From Mesostigma viride (lineage: Eukaryota > Streptophyta > Mesostigmatophyceae > Mesostigmatales > Mesostigmataceae), in NCBI GenBank assembly GCA_009746045.1, contig RPFO01000901.1, positions 1 through 64,000 on the forward strand: 64,000 nt of DNA, written 5' to 3'. The notes beneath the pieces were generated by a model, which had not been told where the DNA came from, searched no databases, and saw only the letters and a list, made by a program, of their open reading frames with translations. This document shows positions 1 to 12,200 of the stretch, in pieces (position 1 is the first letter of the stretch; each line of letters begins with the position of its first letter). The position numbers and the translations under genes are program-made.

Positions 1-3000
1 GAGCGAGGGAGGGGGGAGCGATTGGGAGAGCGAGGGAGGAGAGGGTAGGGAGCGAGGAGCGATGGGATCGAGGGAGTGAGCGAGCGAGGGAGGGAGGAGG
101 AGGGGGGAGGGGGAGGAGGGAGGGAGGAGCAAAGGGGAGAAGGGAGGGAGGGTGGGAAGCGAGGTGGAGAGGAGGAGGGAGGAAGCGAGTGGTGGGAGTG
201 AGGGAGGGAGGGAGGGATGGGAGGGATGAGGGAGAGGAGGAGGGATCGAGAAGGAGTGAGGGAGGGAGGGAGGGAGGGAGGAGGAGGGAGGGGGGAGGCG
301 AGGGGAGGGAGGGAGGAGGGAGGGAGGGGGGGGGAGCCAGGGAGGAGCAGGGAGGGGAGCCAAGGGTGGAGGGAGCGAGGGAGGGAGCGAGGGAGGGAGC
401 GAGGAGGAGCGAGGAGAGCGAGAGGTGGGAGCGATGGGAGCGAGGGAGCAAGGGAGGGAGGGTGGAGCGAGTGTGGGAGCGAGGGAGGGAGGAGGAGGCG
501 AGTGGGAGGGAGGGAGGAAGGAGGGAGCGAGGGAGGGAGGGAGGGAGCGAGGGAGGAGGAGGGAGGAGGAGGGAGGGAGGAGGGAGGGAGGAGAGGGAGG
601 GGGGAGGGAGGGAGGGAGGGAGGGAGGGAGGGAGGGAGGGAGCAAGGGAGGAGCGAGGGAGGGAGCGAGGGAGGGAGCGAGGGAGAGCGAGGGAGGAGCG
701 AGGGAGGACGAGGAGGGAAGCGAGGGGAGGAGGAGGGAGCGAGGGAGGGAGCGAGGGAGGGGCGAGGGAGGAGCGAGGGAGGGAGCGAGGGAGGGAGGAG
801 CGAGGAGGGAGCGAGGGGAGCGAGGAGCGATGGGAGCGAAGGGAGCGAGGAGGAGGCGAGGGAGAGGAGGGAGGGAGGGAGGAGGAGGGAGGAGGAGGAG
901 GCAAAGGGAGGAGGGTGGGAGCGAGGTGGAGCGAGGGAGGGAGGGAGGAAGCGAGGGTGGGAGTGAGGGAGGGAGGGAGGGAGGGAGGGAGGGAGGAGGG
1001 AGCGAGAGGGAGGAGGAGGAGGGAGGGAGGAGGAGGGAGGAGGAGGGAGGGAGGGAGGGAGGGAGGGAGGAGGGAGCCGGAGGGAGCCAGGGAGGGAGCC
1101 AGGGAGGGAGCCAGGGAGGGAGCCAGGGAGGGAGCCAGGAGGAGCCAGGGAGGGAGCGAGGGAGGGATCGAGGGAGGGAGCGAGGGAGGGAGCGAGGGAG
1201 GGAGCGAGTGGGAGCGAGGGAGGGTGGGAGAGCGAGGGAGCGAGAGCGAGGGAGCAAGGGAGGAGGGTGGGAGCGAGTGTGGAGCGAGGAGAGGAGGAGG
1301 AGGCGAGAGGTGGGAGGGAGGAGGGAGGAGGGAGGGGAGGCGAGGAGTGAGGAGGGAGGGAGGGAGGAGGGAGGGAGGGAGGGAGGGAGGGAGGGAGGGA
1401 GGGAGGAGGAGGGAGGGAGCAAGGAGGGAGCGAGGGGAGGGAGCGAGGGAGGAGCGAGAGGAGAGGAGGGGCGAGAGGAGCGAGGGAGGAGCGAGGGAGG
1501 GAGCGAGGAGGGAGCGAGGGAGGGAGCGATGGGGGAGCGAGGAGGGAGCGAGGAGGGAGCGAGGGAGGGAGCGAGGAGGGAGCGAGGGATGGAGCGAGGG
1601 AGGGAGCTGAGGGAGGTGGGAGCGAGGGTGGAGTGGGAGCGAGGGTTGGAGCGGGGTGGGAGCGAGGGTGGGAGCGAGGGAGGGAGGGAGGGAGGGGAGC
1701 GAGAGGGAGCAAGGGAGGGAGCGAGGGAGCGAGGGAGCGAGGAGGGAGCGAGGGAGGGTGGGAGCAAGGGAGCGGAGGTAGGGGCGAAGGAGCGAGGGTG
1801 GAGCGAGGTGGGAGCGAGGGTGGGAGGGAGCGAGGGAGCGAGGGAGGGAGCGGAGCAAGGGAGGGAGCAGGGAGGTGGGAGCGAGGAGCGAGGGTGGGAG
1901 CGAGGGGTGGGAGCGGAGTGGGAGGGGGAGCGAAGGGAGGAGGAGGGAGGAGGGAGGGAGGAGGGAGGGAGGAGGAGGGAGGGAGGAGGGAGGGAGGGAG
2001 GGAGGGGGAGGGAGGGAGCAAGGAGAGACGAGGGAGGGACGAGAGGGAGCGAGGGAGGGGACGAGAGGGAGCGAGGAGGGAGCGAGGGAGGAGCGAGAGG
2101 AGGAGGGACGGGAGCGAGGGAGGGAGCGAGGGAGGAGCGAGGGAGCGAGGGAGCAAGGGAGGGAGGGGGGAGCGAGGGTGGGAGCGAGGGAGGGAGGAGG
2201 AAGCGAGGGTGGTAGGGAGGGAGGAGGAGGGAGGAGAGCAAGGGGAGGGAGGGAGGAGGGAGGAGGGAGGGAGGGGAGAGGGAGGGAGGGAGGGAGAGGA
2301 GGAGGGAGGGAGGGAGGGAGGGAGAGGAGGAGCGAGGAGGGAGGAGCGAGGGAGGGGAGCGAGGGAGGGTGGGAGCGAGGGAAGCGAGGGGACGAGGGTG
2401 GGAGCGGGGTGGAGCGAGGGAGGGAGGGAGGGAGGGAGCGAGGGAGGAGCAAGGGAGGAGCAGGGAGGGAGGGAGGGAGCGAGGGTGGGAGTGAGGGGAG
2501 AGCGAGGACGAGGGAGGGAGGGAGGGAGGAGGGAGGGAGGGAGGGAGGAGGGAGGGAGGGAGGAGGAGGAGGAGGGAGGAGGAGGGAGGGGGAGGGAGGG
2601 AGGGAGGGAGCGAGAGGGAGAGGAGGGAGCGAGGGAGGGAGCGAGGGATGGGAGCGAGGGAGGAGCGTGGGAGGGAGCGAGGGAGGAGGGAGCGAGGGAG
2701 GGAGCGAGGGAGGAGCGAGGTGGGAGCGAGGGAGCGAGGGAGCGATGGGAGCGAGGACGAGGGAGGAGGGGAGGGAGGAGGAGGAGGGAGGGAGGGAGGG
2801 AGGAGCAAGGAGGGAGGGTGGGAGCGATGGTGGGAGCGGGAGGAGGGAGGAAGCGAGGGTGGGAGTGAGTGAGGGAGGGAGGAGGAGCGAGGAGGGAGGG
2901 AGGGAGGAGGGAGGGAGGGAGGGAGGGAGGGAGGGAGGAGGGAGGGAGGAGGGAGGGAGGGAGGGGGAGGGGGGAGGGAGAGGGAGCCAGGGCGAGCCAG

Positions 3001-6000
3001 GGATGGAGCGAGGGAGGAGCGAGGGAGGGAGGAGAGGAGGGAGCGAGGAGGGAGAGGGAGGGAGCGAGGGAGGAGCGAGGGAGGGAGCGAGGGAGGGAGC
3101 GAGGGGAGGGTGGAGCGAGGGAGCGAGGGACAAGGAGGGAGGTGGAGCGAGTGTGGGAGCGAGGGAGGAGGGAGAGGCGAGGGTGGAGGGAGGGAGGGAG
3201 GAGGGCGGGAGGAGGGAGGGAGGAGGGAGGAGGGAGGGAGGGAGGGAGGAGGGAGGAGGGAGGAGGGAGGAGGGAGCAAGGGAGCAAGGGGGAGCGAGGG
3301 AGGGAGCGATAGGGAGGGAGCGAGGAGGGAGCGAGGGATAGCGAGGAGGAGCGAGAGAGGAGCGAGGGATGGGACAGAGGGAGCGAGGGAGGAGCGAGGG
3401 AGGGACGAGGAGAGGGAGAGCGAGGGGAGCGAGGGAGGAGCGAGTGGGAGGGGTGGGAGCGAGGGTGGGAGAGGTGGGGGTATAGGTGTGAATATATGAG
3501 CGAGGAGGAGGGAAGGAGCGAAGAGGAGCAAGGAGGGAGCGAGAGGTGCGAGGGAGGGAGCGATGGAGTTGGGGAGCAGCGAGCGAGGCTGAGGGTGGTG
3601 GAGCGAGGAGTGGGAGGGAGGATAAGGGAGCGAGGGAGGGAGGGAGGAGGGAGGGAGGAGGGAGGAGGAGAAGGAGGGAGGGAGGGAGGAGGGAGGGAGG
3701 GAGGGAGGGAGGGAGGGAAGGGAGGAGCAAGGGAGGGAGCGAGGGAGGGGAGCGAGGGAGGAGCGGGAGGGAGCGAGGAGAGCGAGGGAGGGAGCGAGGG
3801 AGCGAGGGAGCGAGGGAGCGAGGGAGCAAGGGAGGGAGGGTGGGAGCGAGGGTGGGAGCGAGAGGAGGGAGGAGGAAGCGAGGGTGGGAGTGAGTGAGGG
3901 AGGGAGGGAGGAGCGAGGGAGGGAGGGAGGGAGGAGGGAGGGAGGAGGGAGGGAGGGAGGGAGGGAGGGAGAGGGAGGAGGGAGGGAGGGAGGAGGGAGG
4001 GAGGGAGGGAGCCAGGGAGGGAGCGAGGAGGGAGCGAGGAGGGAGGAGCGAGGGAGGGAGCGAGGGGGAGGAGCGGAGGGAGCGAGGGAGGTGGGAGCGA
4101 GGAGCGAGGGAGCAAGGGAGGGAGGGTGGAGCGAGTGTGGGAGCGAGGGAGGGAGGGAGGAGGCGAGGGTGGGAGGGAGGGAGGAGGGAGGGAGGGAGCG
4201 AGGAGGGAGGGAGGGAGAGGAGGGAGGGAGGGAGGGAGGAGGGAGGGAGGGAGGGAGGGAGGGAGCGAGGGAGGGAGCGAGGGAGGAGCGAGGGAGGGAG
4301 CGAGGGAGGAGCGAGGGAGGGAGCGAGGGAGGGAGCGAGGGAGGGAGCGAGGGAGGGAGCGAGGGAGGGAGCGAGGGAGGGAGCGAGGGAGGGAGCGAGG
4401 GAGGGAGGAGGAGGGAGCGAGGGAGGGAGCGAGGGAGGGAGCGAGGGAGGGTGGGAGCGAGGGTGGGAGCGAGGGTGGGAGCGAGGGTGGGAGCGAGGGT
4501 GGGAGCGAGGGAGGGGGAGGGAGGGAGCGAGGGAGGGAGCAAGGGAGGGAGCGAGGGAGCGAGGAGCGAGGGAGGGAGCGAGGGAGGGTGGGAGCGAGGG
4601 TGGGAGCGAGGGTGGAGCGAGGGTGGGAGCGAGGGTGGGAGGGAGCGAGGGAGGGAGGGAGGGAGGGAGGGAGGGAGGAGGGAGGGAGGGAGGGAGGGAG
4701 GAGGGAGGGAGGGAGGGAGGGAGGGAGGGAGGGAGGGAGGGAGGGAGGGAGGGAGGGAGCAAGGGAGGGAGCGAGGGAGGGAGCGAGGGAGGGAGCGAGG
4801 GAGGGAGCGAGGGAGGAGCGAGGGAGGGAGCGAGGGAGGGAGCGAGGAGGGAGCGAGGAGCGAGGGAGCAAGGGAGGGAGGGTGGGAGCGAGGGTGGGAG
4901 CGAGGGAGGGAGGGAGGAAGCGAGGGTGGAGTGAGTGAGTGAGGGAGGGAGGAGCGAGGGAGGGAGGGAGGGAGGGAGGGAGGGAGGAGGGAGGGAGGGA
5001 GGGAGGGAGGGAGGGAGGGAGGGAGGAGGAGGGAGGGAGGGAGGGAGCGAGGGAGGGAGGGAGCGAGGGAGGGAGCGAGGGAGGGTGGGAGCGAGGGAGC
5101 GAGGGTGGGAGCGAGGTGGGAGCGAGGGTGGGAGCGAGGGAGGGAGGAGGGAGGGAGCGAGGGAGGAGCAAGGGAGGGAGCGAGGGAGGGAGCGAGGGAG
5201 GGAGCGAGGGAGGGTGGGAGCGAGGGAGGGAGGGAGGGAGCGAGGAGGGAGCAAGGGAGGAGCGAGGGAGGGAGCGAGGGTGGGAGCGAGGAGCGAGGGA
5301 GCGAGGGAGGGAGGGAGGGAGCGAGGGAGGGAGCGAGGGAGGGAGCGAGGGAGGAGCGAGGGAGGGAGCGAGGGAGGGAGCGAGGGAGGGAGCGAGGGAG
5401 GGAGCGAGGGAGGGAGCGAGGGAGGGAGCGAGGGAGGGAGGGAGCGAGGGTGGGAGCGAGGGTGGGAGCGAGGGTGGGAGCGAGGGTGGGAGCGAGGAGG
5501 GAGCGAGGGAGCGAGGGAAGGGAGCGAGGGTGGGAGCGAGGGAGGGAGCGAGGGAGGGAGGGAGGGAGGGAGGGAGGGAGGGAGGGAGGGAGGGAGGGAG
5601 GGAGGGAGCGAGGGAGGGAGGGAGCGAGGGAGCGAGGGAGCGAGGGAGGGAGCGAGGGTGGGAGCGAGGGAGGGAGGGAGGGAGCGAGGGTGGGAGTGAG
5701 GGAGTGAGGGAGCGAGGGAGCGAGGGAGGGAGGGAGGGAGGGAGGGGAGGGAGGGAGGGAGGGAGGGAGGGAGGGAGGGAGGGAGGGAGGGAGGGAGGGA
5801 GGGAGGGAGGGAGGGAGCGAGGGAGCGAGGGAGGGAGGAGGGAGGGAGGGAGGGAGGGAGGGAGGGAGGGAGGGAGGGAGGGAGGGAGGGAGGGAGGGAG
5901 GGAGGGAGGGAGGGAGGGAGGGAGGGAGGGAGCGAGGGAGGGAGGGAGGGAGGGAGCGAGGGAGGGACGGAGGGAGGGACGGAGGGAGGGACGGAGGGAG

Positions 6001-6118
6001 GGACGGAGGGAGGGACGGAGGGAGGGACGGAGGGAGGGACGGAGGGAGGGACGGAGGGAGGGACGGAGGGAGGGACGGAGGGAGGGACGGAGGGAGGGAC
6101 GGAGGGAGGGACGGAGGG
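1..6118. repeat. 6.1 kb purine-only GGGA/GCGA minisatellite
   Basis: Almost every base on the + strand is G or A, organised as GGGA repeats punctuated by GCGA, GGTG and GCAA variants. It ends in about thirteen copies of a 12-bp unit with CGGAGGGAGGGA spacing (about 5957-6118). C and T are nearly absent, so all forward frames stay open and give Arg/Glu/Gly-rich nonsense; these are not genes. The tract stops 92 bp before a PGI exon and its 3' splice site, and the preceding PGI exon is not in the window, so it appears to lie in a PGI intron. The G-rich strand is the sense strand of the gene. G-quadruplex, triplex (H-DNA) or R-loop formation is predicted from composition only. The array may extend beyond the left edge. 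Confidence 0.95.
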
Positions 6119-6209
6119 TTGTAGGGATGCGAGGTTGCAGTCCTGTAGGCCTGTCTGCGGCTGCGTCCTCACTTTCTTCTCTCGCCCTTGTCTATCCTGC
6201 GCTGCGCAG

Positions 6210-9200
6210 ACCTTTTCTGGCAACCGCCCCTCGACCAGCATCTTGCTGCCGCACCTGGACGCCTTCTCCGTGGGCCAGCTGCTGGCGCACTATGAGCACC
6301 GCATCGCCGTCCAGGGCTGGGTGTGGGGCATCAACAGCTTCGACCAGTGGGGGGTGGAGCTGGGCAAGGTGAGGTCACCAACAGCTTCGACCAGTTGTGG
6401 GTGGAGCTGGGCAAGGTGAGCGCATGCACCATTCAGTCGGGGGTAGGCAGGGGGGATGCATGCACGGTTTGGACCAGTGGGGGGTGCAGCTGGGCAAGGT
6501 GAGGGCATGTGACTTTGAAGGGCTGGCATTCCATGTAATGTTGCGACCAGTGGGGGGTGGAGCTGGGCAAGGTGAGGGCATGCGACTGTAAAGGGCTGGC
6601 ATTCCATGTAATGTTGCGACCAGTGGGGGGTGGAGCTGGGCAAGGTGAGGGCATGCGACTGTAAAGGGCTGGCATTCCATGTCATGTTGCGACCAGTGGG
6701 GGGTGGAGCTGGGCAAGGTGAGGGCATGCGACTGTAAAGGGCTGGCATTCCATCTAATGTTGCGACCAGTGGGGGGTGGAGCTGGGCAAGGTGAGGGCAT
6801 GCGACTGTAAAGGGCTGGCATTCTAATGTTGCGACCTGTGGGGTTGGGGCGAGGTGAGTGCATGCACCTGGGGAGACGTGCCGTTGCGCAGTCTTATGTC
6901 TTATGTGCGGTGTACAATGTATACTGCACTAGGCAGCATATTTATGGCTCTCACCGCAATTTATCATTATCATGAATATATAGAATTTCCATGCGGTCTA
7001 GATCCTTCCCAGGCCTGCTGCGGGCCTGCAGCTTTGTTGCTGTGTGTCATTGTAGTTTTGTTGTGTTGGCTTGGTCCTCGCCAGTGTATCTTGCCTAACG
7101 GGTTCTTCCTTTCGTGGGGGCTTTCCTTATGTTGTATGCCGATCTCGCCTTCGTAATTTATCACTCTCAATAAATACAATATATATGTATGAGTCTATAT
7201 GTGTATATATGGGCCGGATGCCATAGTTCTTGTCAGGGCAGTGTGCGCACACGTGCTGAAGAGCGCTTTTTTCCATGGTGTGATGTGCAGCATGTGATGT
7301 GCGCGAGTTGTCACGGGAGGCACCGCGTCCACATAGCATATGCCATGGCATCAAGTGGGGTGGTGGTTGGGATAGGACACCATTTTACAAAAATATTATA
7401 CTCTTTCAACTTTGTCAGCTGTAGCATGGAACGTCGACAGATCCCAAAGGTGTGCTGTGGTTCTGCACTCCTGAAGATCTTGTGCATGCTAATAATTTAT
7501 CATTAAGTATGTGATCTATATATCATGTGATCTCTATAGTAAGGAAATCGGTTTTCTCTGAATATAGTTTAAATAACGCATGCGGGAAACTGATAGGGCC
7601 GCTATGCCTTGGCCTGCGATGTGGAAGGCTGTTTGCGACATGGGCTGACTAATCCGTTCTGTACCAAGGGTTTCATGCTCGCTGAGATTCTTGAAAGACC
7701 CTTCTTGTTTATTAGGGTTGGTGGCTATTAATTAGTGGTCCGAAAACATTAATTGGTGAGCTGTGCTCATTTTATCTATGACTACCCTGCTGAGCGGAAA
7801 ATGCAACGCCGTTCAACACAAAAAGAAAAATTTATTTAAAGCAAAAATATTTTGTGTGCTGGCACCTGTACCCCAGCCACCCACGTAGGGGTTGGCTGGA
7901 CAGGTGGTTGCTATAAAAGGTGGGCTTCCATTCTAGGGAAGCAGGTTGTTTCTTTTGCCTGAGAACCTCACGTGACCACATCACAAAAAACAAAACGCAA
8001 GGGAGCACATCAGGCATTATAACCCACCATGACCACGACAGTGACCGCCCCAAAACGCATCTTCATAGCGAAACTCAAACAAGCAGCCAAGGTGAGATGC
8101 ACCCCAAAGGAGGCCGCCACTGCGGTTCAGAAGATCCGCGGGGCGGGGGTCTGGCTGGAGCACATCAGGAAGCTCAACAAGGGACGTGCCGAGAACGTCA
8201 TGGACGCATTGGAGAGGGGTTTTGTCAGCGATTGGGATGGGGAGGACCTGGTGGATGTGCTAGCAGCGCAGCTGGGGGAGGCTATTGCAGAGCCGGATCC
8301 TCCAGCGTCAACAGGTGCGGTGGGAACAGGGGGTGTTTCCCTTCCGGCAGGGGCGGAGGAGCGGGGCATGGTTGGGCTGGTGGTGGAGAGGAGGATGGCG
8401 GCCCAAGGGCAACCGACCGGGATGTGGCCGGACCTAGACCGAAACATAGGTCGGCTGCTGGGGACCGAAACGGGCTACGCAACCCCAGTTGGTGGCCTTC
8501 CAACCCGGTCGGGCAACGCCCTCACTGGCGGAGATATCGGCGTCCTGATAGCGGCCGTGTCGAAGCTGCTGGACCAGGCAAAGACTCCAGCAGCTACAAG
8601 CCCCGCAGCGGCGGCGACCCTTGGCAGGCTGGCACGCACGAAGGGAGTGGCGCTGAGTGGAAATGCAGTGTCGCTCCTGCTGAGCAACATGCTGGAGGCG
8701 GTGCTGCCTGGGATGCTGGACTACGCAGAGAGCGTGGGGGGGAAGTCCATCCGTGCATCGTTAATGCTGACGATGCACGGCAGCTCAGCCAGCGGGGAGA
8801 GGCGGATGCTGCTCCTGCAGATGGCAGGAATTCTGGACACGATGGTGACAGAATTTGGCTACTGGGCCACGCCACGCTACGAGGTGATTCTGGAGCTGGC
8901 AGCAGCCGAGTATCTGGCGAAGCTGATCACGGCATGTCAGCTGGTGGATGTGGGGTCGACGGGCTGGAAGGGCACTCCGTCGGCAATGCTGCCATTCCAG
9001 GAGGGTGGGGCAATGCTGGCGTCTCCGGCAGTCCGGGCCACGATGAGCATGGGGAAGCTTCAGCACAAGCTGGAGCAAGGGCCCCGGCAAGAAGGGGCAG
9101 GGCGGCCCCTCCAACAACAACAAGCAATAAGGGAGCGGTGCCTCCTTCCGCTGCCTCTTCCAACGCCGCTTCCAGCTCGTGACTGGTGGCAGCAAGTATG

Positions 9201-12200
9201 CTCAGGCTGTAGGCGCGATAGGATGAGTCGGGCTTTTCATGCTTGCACACTAGCCTGTCAAGCGGTTAGGGCTTTCAACTGGATGGGGGCGCGGGGGCGA
9301 GACCCGCCTGCTGTAGACTCAGCCTGTGTGCCCGGGCCACTGCAGCAAGCGGCCCTAGATAGATGGGATCGATGATGCTTGCAGGTCCTTTGTCCGCCGG
9401 AACGGTGGTTCGGTAGTGGCAATGGTAGGATCTGAAGTGGATGGGTGTGAATATGCTGAAGGAGCCCCTTACGAACCGTCAGTAGCCGCACGCTTGGCCT
9501 TGCCTGGTCCGGGGGAAGGCGGCCAAGTGGATGTGCTGAACTTACTACTCCCCTCTTGGTGAGCAATTTTGAATGATGAGAGTAAGATGGTACGGACGCT
9601 GAGCCCGGCAGAGCGGATCTTGCAAAAGTTGATGCAGATCTCGCGGGGGTGTACCATGGAGGACTTCACGCGGGTTTGCACGGTGTGTGTGGAGAGGGGG
9701 ATTTTGGGTTGATTTTTTGAGGAGCTGCCTATGGTGGACGGTACTTTTGGGTCGGAAAGCCCGACGGCCGTATACTGACTGTAAACAACCGTCGTGGCAA
9801 TATGCCAGTAGCAGGTCCTATGCACGCTTTTTTACCAAACCTTGGCGTGATTTGCGATTTGCCCACGCGCGCTGGGGAGGATGTTTTAGGGGGCATCTCA
9901 GCTTTGGATTCCTACTACACAGACTCTGCCTGCCCACTTGGATGCGGCGGTACCGTGCCTGGATGCCGGTGTGGTCGGATCTTGTGGGCCTTAGTGGGCT
10001 GCGTCGGAAGGTGTGGCCGTGGATGTTGTGGTGGCCAATTGGAAACAAACTAGCCGTCGTTGTGGCCCAGTGCGTGCACCAGTCTGTGCTGTATCACTGT
10101 GGCCCCAAGCCCCCGTTGGAGGCTAGTCGTGGCCTGAGCATCGACATGTCAGCGCTGATTCTGGTGGCGGAGGCCAACGAGGCGGGACAGACCATCCGGC
10201 TGAGGCTAGAGAACCCTACTGCACCCTTGGCGCCCTCGGCCTGATTTGAATCTCGGCAGGATCTGGAAGGTATGCATGCCGTGACGATCGATGATCTACA
10301 TTTCACCCACTGTGCTTCAGTGGATGGAGTGAATCAGCAACTAGATCGTGTTCAGGCTGCCTACGCCGCTGTTGGGCTGGTGCAAAAGTCTGACAAGGTG
10401 GTACGACCTGACAAGGTGGTGTGCAGGCGGTGGGTGTCATGCACTAGAGAGATGGTGACGTGGTGCATGTTCCTGAACTTGTGGTGGCGGTTATCGCCGC
10501 TACTCATCGAATCTTGGACCGCGGATTTACATACTACCGCGAACTTAGTTCTGTGCTTGGGAAGTGGGTGTGGATGCATCTGCTGTGCCGCCCCATGCTC
10601 TCGGTGTGGTCTGAGACGTATCGACTGCTAGCAGTCATGAACGCCTCCCTGCCTGGGCGCCGCTGGCGGCTCCCTGAGGGGGCCCGTCGGGAGCTTCAGG
10701 CAGCGATCGACCTGGCCCCCTTTTTAAAGGCTGCTAGGGCCCGGCCCCTTTCTGACCCGGTCGTCGCAAGTGACGCGAGCAGCTCCGGCGGTGGGGTGGT
10801 CTACAGGGCCCTGCCTGGGGTCGATTGTGCCCGGCTGGCAACCCGGTGTGAAGCGTGGGGGTGGCGGATGACAGCCTTAACGTCTGGGGAGGGCTGGGAC
10901 GTGGAGCGCATGGAGGAGGGGGACTACAGCCTGCTGGATAGTGGCCACTGGCGTACGGCACTGTCCTACAGGTGGCGGGGGCAGCCTAACCACATCAACG
11001 CAAGGAGGCGATTGCTGCGACGCAGGGGGTCGAGTGGTCGTGCCGGACCAAAGCGTGTCAAGGTAAGCGAGTCGTCCGGCTCGTGGACTCTAGTGCTGTG
11101 GTGGGGGCGTTTGTCAGGGGGCGTTTGTCTTCCTACTGCCTCAACCAGCTGGTTCGGAGCTACTGCGCTCTGTCACTGGCTGGTGACATGCACAGCCACC
11201 GGGTCTGGGTAGCTACCGACCACAAAGCAGCTGACAAGGCCAGTCGGCGTGGCGCTTGGATTCCTGACTTGACCCGGTGCGGTGACGTGCGTCCCAACCC
11301 TCGGCCAGAGGGGGCACGACGCCCTCGGGACTTTTGGAGGGCACAGTCAACCCTGTGTCTACCTTGCCAGCCTACCGGCAGCGGTGGCTGTCTACGTGGC
11401 GTGGGCGCCACCTGGCCCCGTCGACCCAGCTGACGCGGAAGCCCATGTGTGAGTGGATTTCTGTTGTCTACCATGCCTGAGGTGGGCAGGGGCGTACCTT
11501 TGCCAGCACAACAAGGCCTGTCTGCACCTGTACTACCCCGACATTGTTTGGAATTGGGTACTGGCGGACCGCGTGCTTGCAGGACGGCAGCGGCTCGTTC
11601 CGGCGGTCAGCCCGCCGTCTATGCCCTGGCGCCTTTACTATTTTGCTGCCCTGTTGCTAGTTTCACGTCGACAGGTGCATTTGAGTGCGTTGATTGTTAT
11701 TGCTTTCCAGCAGTATTTACGCATTAGCGAGGCGCTAGGGTTCCGGGTTCGGGATGTGGCTCATCCCGGCCACCCCCTTCTCGAGCCAGGGCCCACGGTC
11801 GGTGCCCTTGTGCTGCGCAACCCGAAGACTGCGCAGGCGGCGGCCCAGCACGCCCTCGTCCGGGATCCACTTTCTTTGTGGCTCCTGTGACGCCTGACGG
11901 CCAGCCAGCCCCCGGGTGCACTTTTTTTTCGGGGTTTGACGTACAGCCAGGCTAGGCAGCAGTGGGAGGCTGTGCAGGCCCGCATGGGCATCCCGGGATG
12001 TTTTCTTTTCACAGCATCCGGCATGGGGGGGCGACGCACGACGCCATCGCTGGCGAGTCGCCGGAGGCCATTCAGCTGCTCAGCTGGTGGGCTTCAGCCC
12101 TCTCGGTCATGCGCTACATTGGCCTCCACCGCAGCCTCCTAGGGCGGGACATCCCGCCCGCCTTTTGGGCTCAGGCCCTGGGTTTTGACCTAGCGGCTTT

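Noticed and set aside
189-6372. Many long forward open frames of Arg/Glu/Gly in the first 6 kb
   Set aside because: They arise because a purine-only repeat lacks stop codons in all forward frames; there is no codon bias, start context or domain. Only the last part (from 6210) belongs to a real exon.
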